From Catonia carolina (lineage: Eukaryota > Arthropoda > Insecta > Hemiptera > Achilidae), in contig JAQMRL010000005.1 in NCBI GenBank assembly GCA_035578175.1, positions 51,317,722-51,381,721 on the forward strand: a stretch of 64,000 bases of DNA, read 5' to 3'. The position numbers were made by a program, and so were the translations under genes. The notes under the pieces were generated by a model. It ran no database searches and was not told the origin of the DNA. It saw only the letters and a list, made by a program, of their open reading frames with translations. Below are positions 10,390 to 21,810 of the stretch, piece after piece (position 1 is the stretch's first letter; every line of letters begins with the position of its first letter).

Positions 10390-11290
10390 AGCCTTTTCTT
10401 TTCTGCGTTGATTGCTTTGACTTAGATTATTTCATTTTGAAACTAGTCGCAGATGCAGCAATTTACGCGTAAAGAATAGGCCTACTCAGATTTTAGCCGG
10501 TTTTCCGTTAATGTGGTTTTTAAACGTCCGTTTCTCTGCCCAGGCTTTTCATAAAAGAACGGCGTTTAAGTACGTTGAAGATCAGAGTTTTCTCTATATA
10601 AACATTTTAAAATAGAAGTCTGATGTTTCATTTTAAAATGCCAGCCATTTTTTTAAAGTGTATTTTGGCTTCACGTAAAGATAGGGAAATGATTTTAATC
10701 TGAACCATGCATTTTTACAGCAGTATTTTGCCATGTATCGTGTTTTGCATTTGTAATTATAAATAGATAAGTGGTGTTAATAGAAAATTATTTTAGCCTC
10801 TAAACGTCTTAAGAGGAAACTGAACTCTATAGCGGTATCCGCTCCGAGTATAGTCGTTTAGAAAAACAAACTTCTGTGTTTTTCCTGCTGCAACTCATTC
10901 CGTAGCTCATTTTGAATTATTTAACGATTTTTTCTTCTTAAAAAAAATAAACGCTTTGCTTGACATAATACAGTTGTGAAAATGCATGGTTCAGACCAAA
11001 AATCATTTCCCTACCTTTTTCGTGGAGTCAAAAAAGCACTTTTTTAAAAAAATGCCCGGCACATTAAAACGGAACATGAGATTTAACTTTTAAAATATTC
11101 ATATTATAGAAAAAACTCTGATCTTCAACGTACTTAAACGCCGATTTTTATGAAAAGCCTGGTCAGAGCAACGGACGTTTAAAAACCACATTAACGGAAA
11201 ACCGGCTCAAAACTGCGTACTTTTTTGCGTAAATTGCTGGAGTTATCTCCGATTAATTTCTAAATAAAACAATCTTAATCAAACCAATCA
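10390..11290. repeat. Large imperfect inverted repeat (foldback element)
   Basis: The left arm, about 10400-10717, pairs with the right arm, about 10977-11290, around a spacer of about 260 bp. Matching landmarks are AGCCGGTTTTCCGTTAATGTGG (10496 onward) against its complement near 11185-11210, AAGTACGTTGAAGATCAGAG against CTGATCTTCAACGTACTT (11122-11139), and GAACCATGCATTTT against AATGCATGGTTC. Arms are roughly 300 bp with scattered differences. No transposase frame is present, so it resembles a foldback-type non-autonomous DNA element. The left arm alone carries TAGGCCTA (10477-10484). Confidence 0.7.
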
Positions 11291-11486
11291 ATGTTTTACA
11301 AAATTGTGAAAAAGTCCCTCTAGCGATAACAAAGCAGTATAATAATAAAAAAAAACATCACTTTTTAACCATTTCATACTTTCTCTAGTTAAACAATACT
11401 ATCTTAATAAATTGAATCTACGGTAACCGATTTTAGTATATCATCTAAAAAATTTAACTTAATTCAACCACAGCGAATTATCAACT

Positions 11487-11842
11487 GTTTTTTGTTTGAG
11501 TCATCAGCCGAAAGGCTGGTTTGAACCTGTAGAGGTTTTACTAAGTAAAACGAGGAGTAAGGTGGTTTACTTTGCCTTCCTCACTGAGTAGAAAAGTACG
11601 CTTATCAGCATGCCGGGCGTTCTGAAAATCACTTATTTTCCACTCTGCACATGACACCTTCACTTTATTCACCACAGGGTCTTGCTGTATAATGAAATTC
11701 ATTACTTTCAGGGGAGATAATCTGATTAGTGTCTTTTGCAATTAGTGTATTTTTCTGTAATAAACAGAACTATTTATTTTAGCCCTGTAACTAACAGATT
11801 GAGTGGAAATAAATTGACACTCCACCTGTCTGTTATAGGCAT
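11487..11842 (-). mobile_element. RET-1 copy, subfamily a
   Basis: Subfamily a markers (GTAACAGGGCTAAAATAAATAG, CCGGCATGCTGATAAGCG) are present on the minus strand. A short target duplication is probable: ATCAACTGTT (about 11478) versus ATCAAATGTT (about 11842). A block is missing near 11740. The 66-codon frame starting MQKTLIRLSPLK on the minus strand is the family's recurrent short frame and not a gene. Confidence 0.8.
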
Positions 11843-12116
11843 ATCAAATGTTAATGAAAAATAAATGAAACGATTTTAATGAACTTGTTTTTAAAGAATA
11901 CTATTCAAAAAAGTTGTAATATTTTAAGTTCTTTATAAACTGTATTAGCAACCTTTCTTCTCGCTGCACTTCACAGCAAACTGAAATTAAACCGTTTAAC
12001 TTCTCACACAATCGTCCACATTATAACTAAAATCACGCTGTTCAGTACAAGTAAAACCAATTAGTAGCTAATAGAAACAGGAATTTTGTTGGAATCAGTA
12101 TTAATCACCAGTGAAT
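11843..12116. other. Unassigned sequence
   Basis: No feature recognised. Confidence 0.4.
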
Positions 12117-12275
12117 TTTTTTTGTTTTACGTACGGCTGTTTTGCAATTTCTGATGATGAAGACGATGATAAAGATGATAGATGAGTGATGTAAAAATTC
12201 CCGACCTTACCGGGAATCGAACCCGGCACCCCGGCGTAAAAGCCAGTTGCGTTAACCACTAGGTAAACAGGCCTG
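12117..12275 (-). mobile_element. SINE-B copy
   Basis: On the minus strand: A box TACCTAGTGGTTAACG, B box GGTTCGATTCCCGG, a CATCATCA-rich linker and a tail with CAAAACAGCCGTACGTAAAAC ending in A's. A likely target duplication CCAGTG(G)AA flanks both sides (about 12109 and 12276). The tail matches the copies at 21510, 28664 and 36150. Confidence 0.75.
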
Positions 12276-12299
12276 CCAGTGGAAGGGGTAAAATATAAC

Positions 12300-13055
12300 C
12301 TAAGTAAACTGATCAAGTTTCATAAGAAATATCGGTATTTTTCTTAAAAAACTAAAAATGGTAGGTATCTTTGATTTTAGGAAAATTTACATAATTTTAC
12401 ATTTTTATTTGATGGTTTGTATTTGATCTTGATAGATTTACATCGGATGTGACGTTATTTTTTTATATATCTGTCCGGGAAATAATTTTCAAAAATTTTG
12501 AAAAATGAATATAGAAAGATATACTGTATTGTAAAGCGGTGCTGTACGATACCTGATACTTCCATAAATACAATAAATTGTATAAAATAGAATATATGGG
12601 TAAAAGAACTAATCTTTACCCAAAACAAATAAAATACAAGATGACTTCATTTTATCAATCTCAATTTTATCCAAAAATTTAAAATTAGTCTATGTTACTC
12701 AGGAAGCTTTAAGCTTTACAACAGTAAATGAATTTTTGAAATCGGTAAGGTAGTTTTTGAGATACCTGGTACAAACAAATAAACTAACGTTACGTCTTTT
12801 TATTATTTGTAGTATTGATATAGGCTAAATTGCGAGCAAATTTAAATCTCTATTCTACTATAAGTAGAGATAATTGTTTTTCATTTTTATTATCCTAAAA
12901 GAGGAGAGGATCCAAGAAACTGTTATCCTTCTATCCTTTAAGGGATTTAAGGTTTCTTAAAAATACACCCTTAAAGTGCTAAGTAAAAAAAATTTTCTAT
13001 GGTCTTTTATCGATCACTTTCGCTATAAAAATGTCAATCTGTGACCTCACTGAAA
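12300..13055. other. Unassigned AT-rich sequence
   Basis: No coding content. TCTACTATAAGTAGAGA near 12851 is a small hairpin. Confidence 0.45.
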
Positions 13056-13057
13056 TA

Positions 13058-13994
13058 CAAGGTTTGGCTATTAAATAACGTGACTGACGTTGTAAAAAAT
13101 TTTATTTTTATTTTATACATTATCACTTATTGTCACCTTCAATGTACACTCCTTCTCTATCCCTACAACGCTCTATGCGAATTTTCCATTGTTGGAAACA
13201 GTGCTAGAAGTTATCTTCTGTCAGCTCCTTCAGGACACGTGCCGCTCAAAAATATTTGAAATGAAGCTCGCAAAAATGTTTGTACTGACACTTTGTACGC
13301 GATTGAAAATGACCCAAATTTTTTTGAAAACGATAATAACATGTGACGAAACGTGGTTTTTTACTTATGATCCGGAAACGAAGCTCCAATCCATGCATTG
13401 GAACAGCCGAACTTCACCGAGAGCCAAAAAAAGTTGAATGAGCAAGTCAAAATTTAAAGAAATGATGATTATTTGTTTTGATATCCATGGGGTTGTGTAC
13501 TTTCACTGGGTTCCTGAAGGTCAAACAATTAATCAATATTACTACCTTGAGGTACTTTCTAAATTACGTCAAAGAGTAAGGGAAAAACGCCCTGAAATGT
13601 GGAAGGACAAATCATGGGTTCTTCACCAAGACAATGCGCCAGCTCATTCCTCGTTATCTGTCAAGAGGTTCCTAGCCAAGTACATCATCTCAGTGTTAGA
13701 ACATCCATCTTATTCACCAGATCTTGCACCATGTGACTTCTATCTGTTCCCCAAGGTAAAATCTGTATTAAAAGGGACAATATTTGAGTCTGTGGAAGCT
13801 GTAAAAGAGAAAACGGTACGTGTCCTGAAGGAGCTGACAGATGATGACTTCCAGCACTGTTCCCAACAATGGAAAATTCGTATGGAGCGTTGTAGGGATC
13901 GAGAAGGAGTGTATATTAAAGGTGACAATAAGTGATTATGTATAAAAAAAAAAAAATTTTTACGTCAGTCTCGTTATTTAATAGCCACACCTCG
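13058..13994 (+). mobile_element. MAR-1 copy 1, rearranged mariner with long inverted repeats
   Basis: TA duplications flank it (13056-13057 and 13995-13996) and the ends read AAGGTTTGGCTATTAAATAA and, from the other side, GAGGTGTGGCTATTAAATAA. Instead of a normal 5' half, the left 185 bp (13058-13243) is an inverted copy of the element's own 3' end (13815-13994), including the transposase C-terminus. The rest is the transposase from just before the first catalytic D onward. The second copy at 60565 has the same junction. Confidence 0.85.
13250..13935 (+). pseudogene. Mariner transposase, catalytic half (DD34D), broken
   Basis: The frame shows TCDETWFFTYDPETK (first D), LHQDNAPAHSS (second D) and SPDLAPCDFYLF, with 34 residues between the second and third D, which is the mariner signature. 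The C-terminus ends CRDREGVYIKGDNK. The N-terminal helix-turn-helix half is absent. A TGA at 13435-13437 splits the frame, and an extra T in the T-run at about 13319-13326 shifts frame upstream of the first D (ENDPNFF versus FLKTIITCDE). It cannot make active transposase. Confidence 0.85.
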
Positions 13995-13996
13995 TA

Positions 13997-14488
13997 TATT
14001 AATTTCATAGTTGATGTTAAGTTCAAAATTTAATTTTTTAGTAGCAATAAATTTTACAAAAAATGTTTTGTACCACTGATATTCTAATATAGATTTGTGT
14101 AAATAAAACGTTATAATTGCCGTGAAAATTTCAGTGTCAATATTTATTTTGGTCAATTTCTCAGAACAATTACTTACAAAATTTAACTTGTGTTTATGTA
14201 ATCGATTAGAATGTATGTATAAAAATGTAATATGTTGGTCTAACTTATTTGTTAGTTTAACATTCAACATACATACTAAATAAACTGTTTAGCTGACTTG
14301 CAAAATAATTACTCTAGTGTTTAAATCGTGTTTTAAAAAAGAAATTCCATGTAAACTTGCGACACACTTTAAAAGAACCTAATTATTTAATGGTATATAT
14401 TTTTTTTTAGTTTTTGTCTAAGTAATGACTTGCTAATCTACAATACTTTAAAAAATGTTATCCCTAATACGTGTATATTGCCAATAAA
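13997..14488. other. Unassigned AT-rich sequence
   Basis: A 98-codon minus-strand frame (13974-14270) has no recognisable motif and a lysine/asparagine-rich composition expected of AT-rich noncoding DNA. Confidence 0.45.
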
Positions 14489-14866
14489 AGGTAGGTGGAG
14501 TGTTAAATTATTTGCACTCGATCTGCTAGTTCCAGGGCTACAAAAGATAGTTCTTTTTCTTATCAGAGGGTCAGCCAATTATATGGCAACCATTTAAGAA
14601 CAGAAGAGGTAGAGGTGTAAAAAATAGTAGTCAGAGTTATCTCCTCTAAGAGTAATGAAATTCATCATTATGCAACCAGACCTTGTGGTGAATGAAGTGA
14701 CGATCTCATTTGCAGGGTGAAATGAAGATATTTTTCTGAAGACATGCTGATAACCATACTTTTCCATTCAGTGACGAAGGCATGTTAAACCACGCACCCC
14801 TCGTTTTACTCAGTAAAGCCTCTAGAGGTTCAAACCAGGCTTTCGGCTGATGACCTAAACAACAAT
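14489..14866 (+). mobile_element. RET-1 copy, subfamily b
   Basis: Nearly full length in the sense orientation (GGTGGAGTGTTAAATTATTT ... GGCTGATGACCTAAACAACAA). Subfamily b markers CTCGATCTGCTAGTTCCAGG and CAGGGTGAAA are present. Confidence 0.85.
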
Positions 14867-14872
14867 ATTTGT

Positions 14873-15055
14873 ATGTTAAAATCTGTTCAATTTAAAAATT
14901 ATAAACAACCCCATGACCCATTAAGATGTGGGTGATGTGTATGATATGTAAATGATCTGTAGTACAGACTCAGGCTGATCGTTCCAGAAACTTCTACTCC
15001 GAAAATTAGCTATTAAACAGCTGACTAGCGGTGACGATTTTAACACTAGACCTTT
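14873..15055 (-). mobile_element. SINE-A copy with central deletion
   Basis: Has the 3' part (AATCTGTTCAATTT, CCCCATGACCCATTAAGATG) and the head (CCGAAAATTAGCTATTAAACAG, the complement of the tRNA-like start) but lacks the middle 110 bp or so. Confidence 0.7.
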
Positions 15056-15282
15056 AAATTTAACACTGGGACCTTTAAATACAACGTGAAAATTTATTTT
15101 CATTCCAGAGATATAAAGAACCCATATACAAACATGTTCACTTCCACACCTACCACAAAATCCACAAAAAAGTTAAAAAGATGCTGGAGTATAGATTTTA
15201 CATAAAAGAGTGACGAAGGTATGCCATTGGGTGATATCCTCAATCAAGATGGAAGTAGGATATTAAACGTACATTTTCTTTA

Positions 15283-15624
15283 ATCCTTAATGTGTGTACG
15301 TTGCAATCTGTTCAATTATGAACAATAAGCAACTCCATGACCCGATGAGATGAGGACGTGGCGATGAGGTATGACGTGTAAACGTGTAAATGAAGTGGAG
15401 TCTTGTACAAACTTATTCCTGAGTCTGTGCCAACCATTCCTGAGAGAATGTGGTTAATTGAACCTCAACCATCAAGGTACACCGGTAACCACTGTGTAGT
15501 ATTCAAATCTATTTAAAAGTACCTTTACTAGGAATTGAACCACGGAACCTTAGTCCCCAAAAATCAGCTGTTAAACAGCTAATTTTGGCGACGATTTTGC
15601 GGCTAGACCAACCCGGTGGGTTAA
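15283..15624 (-). mobile_element. SINE-A copy, near full length
   Basis: Complete from AAGTGTGTACGTTGCAATC-like 3' end to the CCAACCCGGTGGGT head. The B box and A box are readable on the minus strand. Confidence 0.85.
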
Positions 15625-15639
15625 ATGTACTTTCTTCTT

Positions 15640-16410
15640 TGTATACGAGGCGGCGAGAAAAACTCATGTTCAGTTCCTCACAATAGGGGTGTAGTGTTGG
15701 ACTCAATTGAGGCGTCCTCGTTTAGTCCCAACGAGGCCGCGACAGCCTATCAATCAAAAACCCGCCGCCTGGCCACTGGATCCGACATCTGCAAAAATCC
15801 TCATCTCTCTCGGAACTGTTAATATAATACTACAAGGGTAATTTTGGGTTAAAATTACAAACTGTCAGCGGGGCGTGGAAGGGAACTGTAGCCTAATTAC
15901 CCCATCGATGTCACTGACCAACACTCACTCTCTCACTTTTATTCATCTCTTTCTCAGCTAAGAATATAATTGTGCATATTTTATGAGACTGGGACAAGAA
16001 TGATTTATAGTGGAAGAGGGCGATCCCACTGATCTCCAGATATCTCCTCCCTCGGCAGTCTCTCGATTACCCTTTCTGCAAACTGAGTGACCAACCTGCA
16101 GCTCTCCTCATCTCGCAGCATTGCTGCCACTTCTCCCTCTGGGCTCCACAGTGCAACTCCTATCTTCTCAGTTGTCTCCATTCTTTCGAAGGCAAAAACG
16201 GGACATCTTTCAAAGATATGGGCAATTGACTCCCCTCTTCACTGTTAATCGACATTTTGGCATTTCACCAAGTTTAAACCTTGTCAAATATGCCCCAAAG
16301 CAACCATTCCCTGTTAACACCTACGTTAATTCATAGGTGGTATCACCAAATGTCCTCCTTATCCACACCTCGACATTTGGAATGAACGTCTTTGTCCACT
16401 TCCATATTAT
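15640..16410 (-). pseudogene. R1/Jockey-like LINE 3' end, decayed
   Basis: Reading the minus strand from about 16400 gives VEVWIRRTFGDTTYELT, then VLTGNGCFGAYLTRF and GEMPKCRL. This is the order of the RNase-H-distal C-terminus of R1-type LINEs (QVLTGHGCFG.YL followed by a Cys-rich knuckle). It is interrupted by a stop and frameshifts; further on, NCPYL resembles the second half of the knuckle. The sequence is distinctly GC-richer than its surroundings. The downstream part (15640-15900) is probably its 3' UTR. The RT domain is absent. Confidence 0.55.
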
Positions 16411-16597
16411 TATACTGTTCATGTAAAACTACACAGTTGTTACTAAACAAAGATGAAAAATAGCCATTTATTTAAATTATAGTCTAAAAGATTGATTGTA
16501 AGTTCTCAATAAAAAGAAAAATTTTTGCAGAAGCGCCAAAGTTGAATTCCGAATAGCTAAATATCCGTAAAGTATATCTAAGCTATTAAAACTATAA

Positions 16598-16598
<1 letters not shown>

Positions 16599-16659
<61 letters not shown>

Positions 16660-16671
16660 TATTATTATTAT
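16599..16671. repeat. (ATT)n microsatellite
   Basis: About 24 copies of ATT with a single ACT interruption near 16655. Confidence 0.95.
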
Positions 16672-17160
16672 TTATTAATTTTTAGTTACTTTTATTATTA
16701 AAACTTACTAGAAAAATATTACTGAATTAAAATAACTACATAATTTAATACATTTTTGAAACTATTTAGTTCAAAGATCTAGGTTTAAATAGAGAGTATA
16801 GAATAGTTTTCTATATTATAACTATAATAAAGAGGTGGACTAAAGAGAGTGGCGAGTGAACGTCGGTCATTCGTCTAATATTGCTTTATAATAAGTAAAA
16901 CAAGGTACATAGTGAAGTGTTGTTTTGAAACTGGTATGGCGGTCGAAAAGTCTTTGTAAAACAACTAACAGCCGAACTCAAACGTTCGTGTTTTGAATTA
17001 ATAAATATAAAATTTGGTAATATACTAACAAGACGAAATGAAAGAGTTCATTTTTGTTGAAAAGAAAGAGATATACGTATTGAAATAAGAGAAAAAAATT
17101 ACATTGTATTATGCACCCAACGTTCAACTCTCTATTTCAACATGTATTATTTTACTTTGC
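16672..17160. other. Unassigned AT-rich sequence
   Basis: No gene or repeat recognised between the two ATT arrays. Confidence 0.45.
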
Positions 17161-17218
<58 letters not shown>

Positions 17219-17219
17219 T
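17161..17219. repeat. (ATT)n microsatellite
   Basis: About 19 uninterrupted ATT/TAT repeats. A 75-codon frame through it is a poly-isoleucine artefact. Confidence 0.95.
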
Positions 17220-17821
17220 ATATTCTATATTTATGTAGTTTACTGTTTTTAAAATATTCTACATGTTATTTTAATATTGTATTCAATACGGTATTCGTGA
17301 TATTTTGTTTGTTTAATACTCATATTTTTATAACCTGAAAAGTCATTGGTTAATTCAAGCTAAGGTTGGCTAATTTAATCCATCCTTCTTTCTTCCATTC
17401 AGCCATTCATAAAGAAGTGAATTAATTGAAAATATACTGTCATCTTTTGACCACATCTTTCAATTCGGTTTCATTTAAATTCTCTTATTCCTTTTGTTAT
17501 GTATTTTTTTAATATACTTTGTGGTTTGTTTTTTGTTGTTGGTCATTTCTAATAACTTAGAATTATATTATAACAAGGTTTTATTGGTTGCCTTCTTTTA
17601 TACAGTAGTAGAGTGATGAGGTTCGAGTCTTTGTTGGAATATTATTGTCATTTTAAAATTCACCGGTATTGTACATTAATTAAGTGGCCAGAAATTCCCT
17701 CTGTCACTTTTATATGACTTTTCCACATAAAAAATACTGTCGTGCTATTAGGTATTAAATATAATTTTGAAGTACGAAATATGTTACGTAGATAATTACC
17801 ACTTATCAAATCGAAATTTTG
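17220..17821. other. Unassigned AT-rich sequence
   Basis: T-rich, with no shared repeat and no recognisable frame. Confidence 0.45.
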
Positions 17822-18617
17822 GTTTACAAATTTCCAGTGCTGAGATTCGCAGATGATATAGTAGTATTAGCCGACACAAAGAAACTAGAGGATATCTTAA
17901 ATAGAATGAATGAGATCATGAGAAAGGATTACTTCATGAAAATTAATAAGAACAAAACGAAAGTGTTGTGCAGCAGCAAGAGTGGTTTAGAAGAGATGGG
18001 AAATTTAAAAGTATGCTACGAAAACGTACAGGAAATTGGGAAATTTTGCTATCTAGAGAGTAAAAAAACAAACGATGATAGAAGCACAAGTGATATCAAA
18101 AGTGGGATTGCTCAAGCTAGAAAAGCCTTTGAAATGAAAAACAGCTTACTGACTACAAACACTGACATACAGATTAGGAAAAATTTCTTAAAACACTTAT
18201 GTTTGGAGTGTAGCATTATACGAAAGTGAAACGTGGGTGATAGGGGCTGTAGAAAGGAAGATAGCTTTTGAAATGTGGTGTTACAGGAAAATTTTAAAGA
18301 TTAGGTTGGTGGACAAAATAAGTAAATTAGAGGTTCTTAGGCGAGTGGTTGAAAAAAGAAGTATATGGAAGTATCTTACAAGAAGAAGGGGTAGGCTAGC
18401 GGGGCATATCTTAAGACATCCAGGTATTGGTCTATCAATAATGGAGGGTAATATTGAGGGAGTGAATTATAGGGGGAAGTAAAGGTTAGAATATTTAAAG
18501 CAAATTACAAACGATGTAGGGTGTTACAGGGATGTAGACATGAAACGACTTGCGCAAGGTAGGACAGCTTAGAAAACTTCATCAAACCAGTCGAGAGACT
18601 GATGACCAAAAAAAAAA
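17822..18617 (+). pseudogene. 5'-truncated LINE, RT and C-terminal region
   Basis: The frame opens at the reverse-transcriptase catalytic loop, FADDIVVLADT (an F-A-D-D variant of YxDD). It continues through INKNKTKVLC, FCYLESKKTNDDRSTSDI and QARKAFEMKNSLL. A frameshift near 18205-18215 moves to ALYESETWVIGAVERK and FEMWCYRKILKI, then RRRGRLAGHILRHPGI. Stops follow. The 3' end is a 14-nt hairpin CAGTCGAGAGACTG (18587-18600), then ATGACC and an A-run (18607-18617). The domain order is that of insect endonuclease/RT LINEs; the exact clade is not certain. The same hairpin-plus-ATGACC tail ends RET-1. Confidence 0.8.
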
Positions 18618-20223
18618 CCAAGTTCTATTCGTTAGCTTAAACTTCTTCTTCGTCTTTTAATCACCATTCCAGCGACGAAGAGTGTGCAAATTGTTAAGAC
18701 GTTCAATATTCGCTAAAATGGTTTTTCCAGTAAAATCTGATTGGATAACACGTGTTTATTTAAGTAATAAACAAGAAAACCTCAGAATGATTAATCTTCT
18801 CATAGTTTTATAAACGAATTTATAAATCACTACTAATTAATACAAAGAAATATTATTATTTTATAAAAAAGAAATTATTTTTTAAAATTATAAATAAATT
18901 CTTTCGTTCGTTTTGGATAACCCAAGGTCTGATAAAACAGGATTTGGGTAACATGGATTTTATTGTATACATATTTTTAAGTTTTTGTGCGGGATATGTT
19001 TTGATATGATTGAATTTACGTAAAAAATGGGCAACGACAAAAGATACGGTTAAAAAAGAAATCGGTTGCATGGATCTGTTGATGTTAAAGAGAAGTTGAC
19101 TCAGTCGATTTCGTGAGGTGTTTAATTGGTCAATTCGCGACACTTTAAAAGTTGCAAGATCAAGTCTGGTTAAAAAGGTAGATGATAATGTTGAGATAAT
19201 AACAGATGGTTAAGTGTAGGTTACAGGTGAGAGAAGATGAAGAAGTGCTGTTGTAAAGAAGCCTTCCTTCACTTAATGCGATGCACTAACACGCTGGTAC
19301 GTGCACGGACACGTTAACACATAAACACCCATCTTCTCTTGTTTTCAACTTATCTTTTGAATGGGTCTACACAAGATATTAAACAGATACCCTTTACAAG
19401 AATACATTTATAAAAAATTCTGGTCCGTTCTTTCTTGGGTTTGACTAGATGTAACCAGCAGGAGGTTGCCGGTTTATACTACGTCACAATATGGCGGTTT
19501 GCAATTATCCCTACCTAATCTTCCCAGTAACGTATCCAGCAGCCGATGTCTAGTGTCTTAGCTATATAATAACTGGACCCTTGAACGCTTGTTAACCAAT
19601 CTGATCGATGTAGCTTATACATATATATATCTAGCCGTATGGGGTTTGGTTTGAACCTCTTGCATTATAAAAACCACTAAAATAAATACTAATTTATTTA
19701 AATTTAAAATACCGTTATTCATTTAAATGTAATATTTATGTTTTATATTCCATCATACGATTATATAAAATATCCGATGTATTGATATAACTTCTTAAAA
19801 GTGTAACAAAGTAACCATTTGGCTGATAAATTTAAGTAGGGAAGTCATTCCAGAGTTTTTTCAATTCCATGTACCTATTAAATGTACATTCGCTACCTTG
19901 TCTCTCTTGATTCGGTCACATATTTTTATTTTTGTCATTCATCTACATGACATATTATTTTAAGATTATGTATATTTATTATGATTATAATTGGTAACAT
20001 AGTGTTAATATGTATTGGTAAATTAATGTAGCCTAATAATAGGTTAGTATTTAATAATATTGTTTTATATAATACCCAATCTTGATAATATATTTTATAA
20101 TTACTTTTTGGAAAAGTAAAAATTAAAAAATAATAAACTAATGTTTAGCTCTATATTTATAATAATTGTTAAAAGCTTAGTGTAAATTTCGGTTTTTTCT
20201 TTTACTAGTATGTCAATACAAAG
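18618..20223. other. Unassigned sequence, 1.6 kb
   Basis: Mixed composition with no recognised gene. A 95-codon minus-strand frame at 18856-19143 has no motif I know. At 19430-19660 the sequence is less AT-rich and includes ATATGGCGGTTTG and a TATATAATAACTGG box, but I see no exon beside it. Confidence 0.4.
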
Positions 20224-20582
20224 TCACTCAATCTGTTCGTTGCAGGGCTAAATTAAATAGTTCTGTTTCTTATCACATGATCAGCCAATTAAATGTCTGA
20301 ATCATTTAAGAACAGAAGAGGCAAAGGTGTAAAAGACACTAATCAGAGTTGTATCCTCTGAAAGTAATGAATTTCATTATACAGCAAGACCCTGTGTGAA
20401 TAAAGTGAAGGTGTCATTTACAAAGTGGAATATATGTGCTTTTGAGAGGGCCCGGCATGCTGATAAGCGTACTTTTCCACTCAGTGAAGAAGGCAATTGT
20501 AAACCATTTCATTTACTTCATTTTACTTAGTAAAACCTCTACAGGTTCAAACCAGCCTTTCGGCTGGTGACCTAAACAACAA
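20224..20582 (+). mobile_element. RET-1 copy, subfamily a, slightly 5'-truncated
   Basis: Starts at CACTCAATCTG and ends GGCTGGTGACCTAAACAACAAA. A short probable target duplication (ATACAAA) lies just before the start and just after the tail. 5' truncation with an intact 3' end fits target-primed reverse transcription. Confidence 0.85.
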
Positions 20583-21194
20583 ATACAAAATAAAAGTTTA
20601 AAATAGTATAGCACAATTCCATAGTCAAACGTATGTGGGAATTGAAAAAATAGTTACATAAGATTTATTTTATATTGTTCTTGATAGATAAATAAATAAA
20701 AGTATTTATTTTGCTTCAGTTTTCTCTCGTTTCAGAAGTGATATGAAACTCTCTTATTTGCAATCGATTGGCGTAGCTTCTTCACTTTTCATTTCTTTCC
20801 CGATTTACATCTGATTCATCGCTAAGTGGTTTTTTCTTTTTTCCTCCGAATTTACAAATGATTTATATCATTTTAAACCATACTAATGTCAAATATTTTC
20901 CTTGAACTGATTGACGTTATTTTCCATAAAACAATTTTCATTTTCGTTGTGTTATTTAAAAGGTTTTGATAAATTCAAGTCTTGAATGAGTTAATAATTA
21001 TTAATGCAAACAGTTATAATTAAGTAAGATAGTTAATCTAAATATTTACTCATAAATAAATATTATAAAACATAGGAGAAAACCCGTCAGTTAAGATAAT
21101 ACGTAAATCTATTATTATTAGACCTACTATTGATATTATCAAATTATCATAAAAATCGTTTTTACTAAATGTCTATAAATTTTAATTGTGCACC
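20583..21194. other. Unassigned AT-rich sequence
   Basis: No feature recognised. Confidence 0.45.
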
Positions 21195-21810
21195 AATTAT
21201 TAATAGTCGAAGAAAAGCAGAGGGTTTTGAGTGGAAGCTCTACAGCAAGATAATTCCCGAAGTTAGTAGACGGACAGCACAGGTTACGAGGATGAGAAAA
21301 ACCAACGAATAATAAAAATAATCAGAAAATGAAGACTAAAATTCTACGGACATCTGTTTAATTTGGATGACAAATGGTTGGCAAAATAAATTTTTAAGAC
21401 ACTTAACTATCGACCAAAGGTGCAGTAAAAGTGGTTGAAATAAGTCAAAGAGGATATTGAATAAACTGGAATAAACTTACAAAAACATTATGGATCAAAG
21501 TAAATTCAGCCGGCCACATTGGCGTAGCTGGTAACGTGCTCGCCTCTCATCATGCGGTATTGGGTTCGAATCCCATTCAGGCACGGCATATTTTCATACG
21601 TTACAAAAATCATTTCATCCTTCATCGTCTGCATTAGCAGTAATTGCAGAACAGTTGGACGTTAAGCAAAAAAAAGAAAACAGAAAAGTTAATTCAGACT
21701 ACTGATTATTGACTTCCATGAGCGCTTCTATGAAGAATAAATGTCAAATGGATGGAAGATAGGAAAGAAGCCTACGGTGAATGAATGCTCAGAGTTAAAC
21801 AGCTAAGTAA
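21195..21810 (+). pseudogene. LINE C-terminal remnant split by a SINE
   Basis: Before the SINE, frames give RKMR.KFYGHLFNLDDKWLA and IFKTLNYRP. After it come VDGRQERS and RVNECSE. These match the C-terminal tail of insect LINE ORF2 proteins (R-RLKFYGHL-RM---RL-K-IF). The same text in a more continuous form is at 36490-36830. Many stops and shifts are present. A SINE-B (21510-21685) interrupts it. Confidence 0.65.
21510..21685 (+). mobile_element. SINE-B copy with 12-bp target duplication
   Basis: Head GGCCACATTGGCGTAGCTGG (A box region) and GGTTCGAATCCC (B box), a linker with CATCCTTCATCGTCTGCATT, and a tail ending GGACGTTAAGCAAAAAAAAG. It is flanked by AAGTAAATTCAG (21498-21509) and AAGTTAATTCAG (21686-21697). 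It sits inside a LINE remnant, so it is younger than that. Confidence 0.9.

Noticed and set aside
13974..14270. 98-codon minus-strand gene
   Set aside because: Overlaps the MAR-1 right end, AT-driven composition, no recognisable motif.
17111..17338. 75-codon poly-isoleucine protein
   Set aside because: Translation of an ATT microsatellite.
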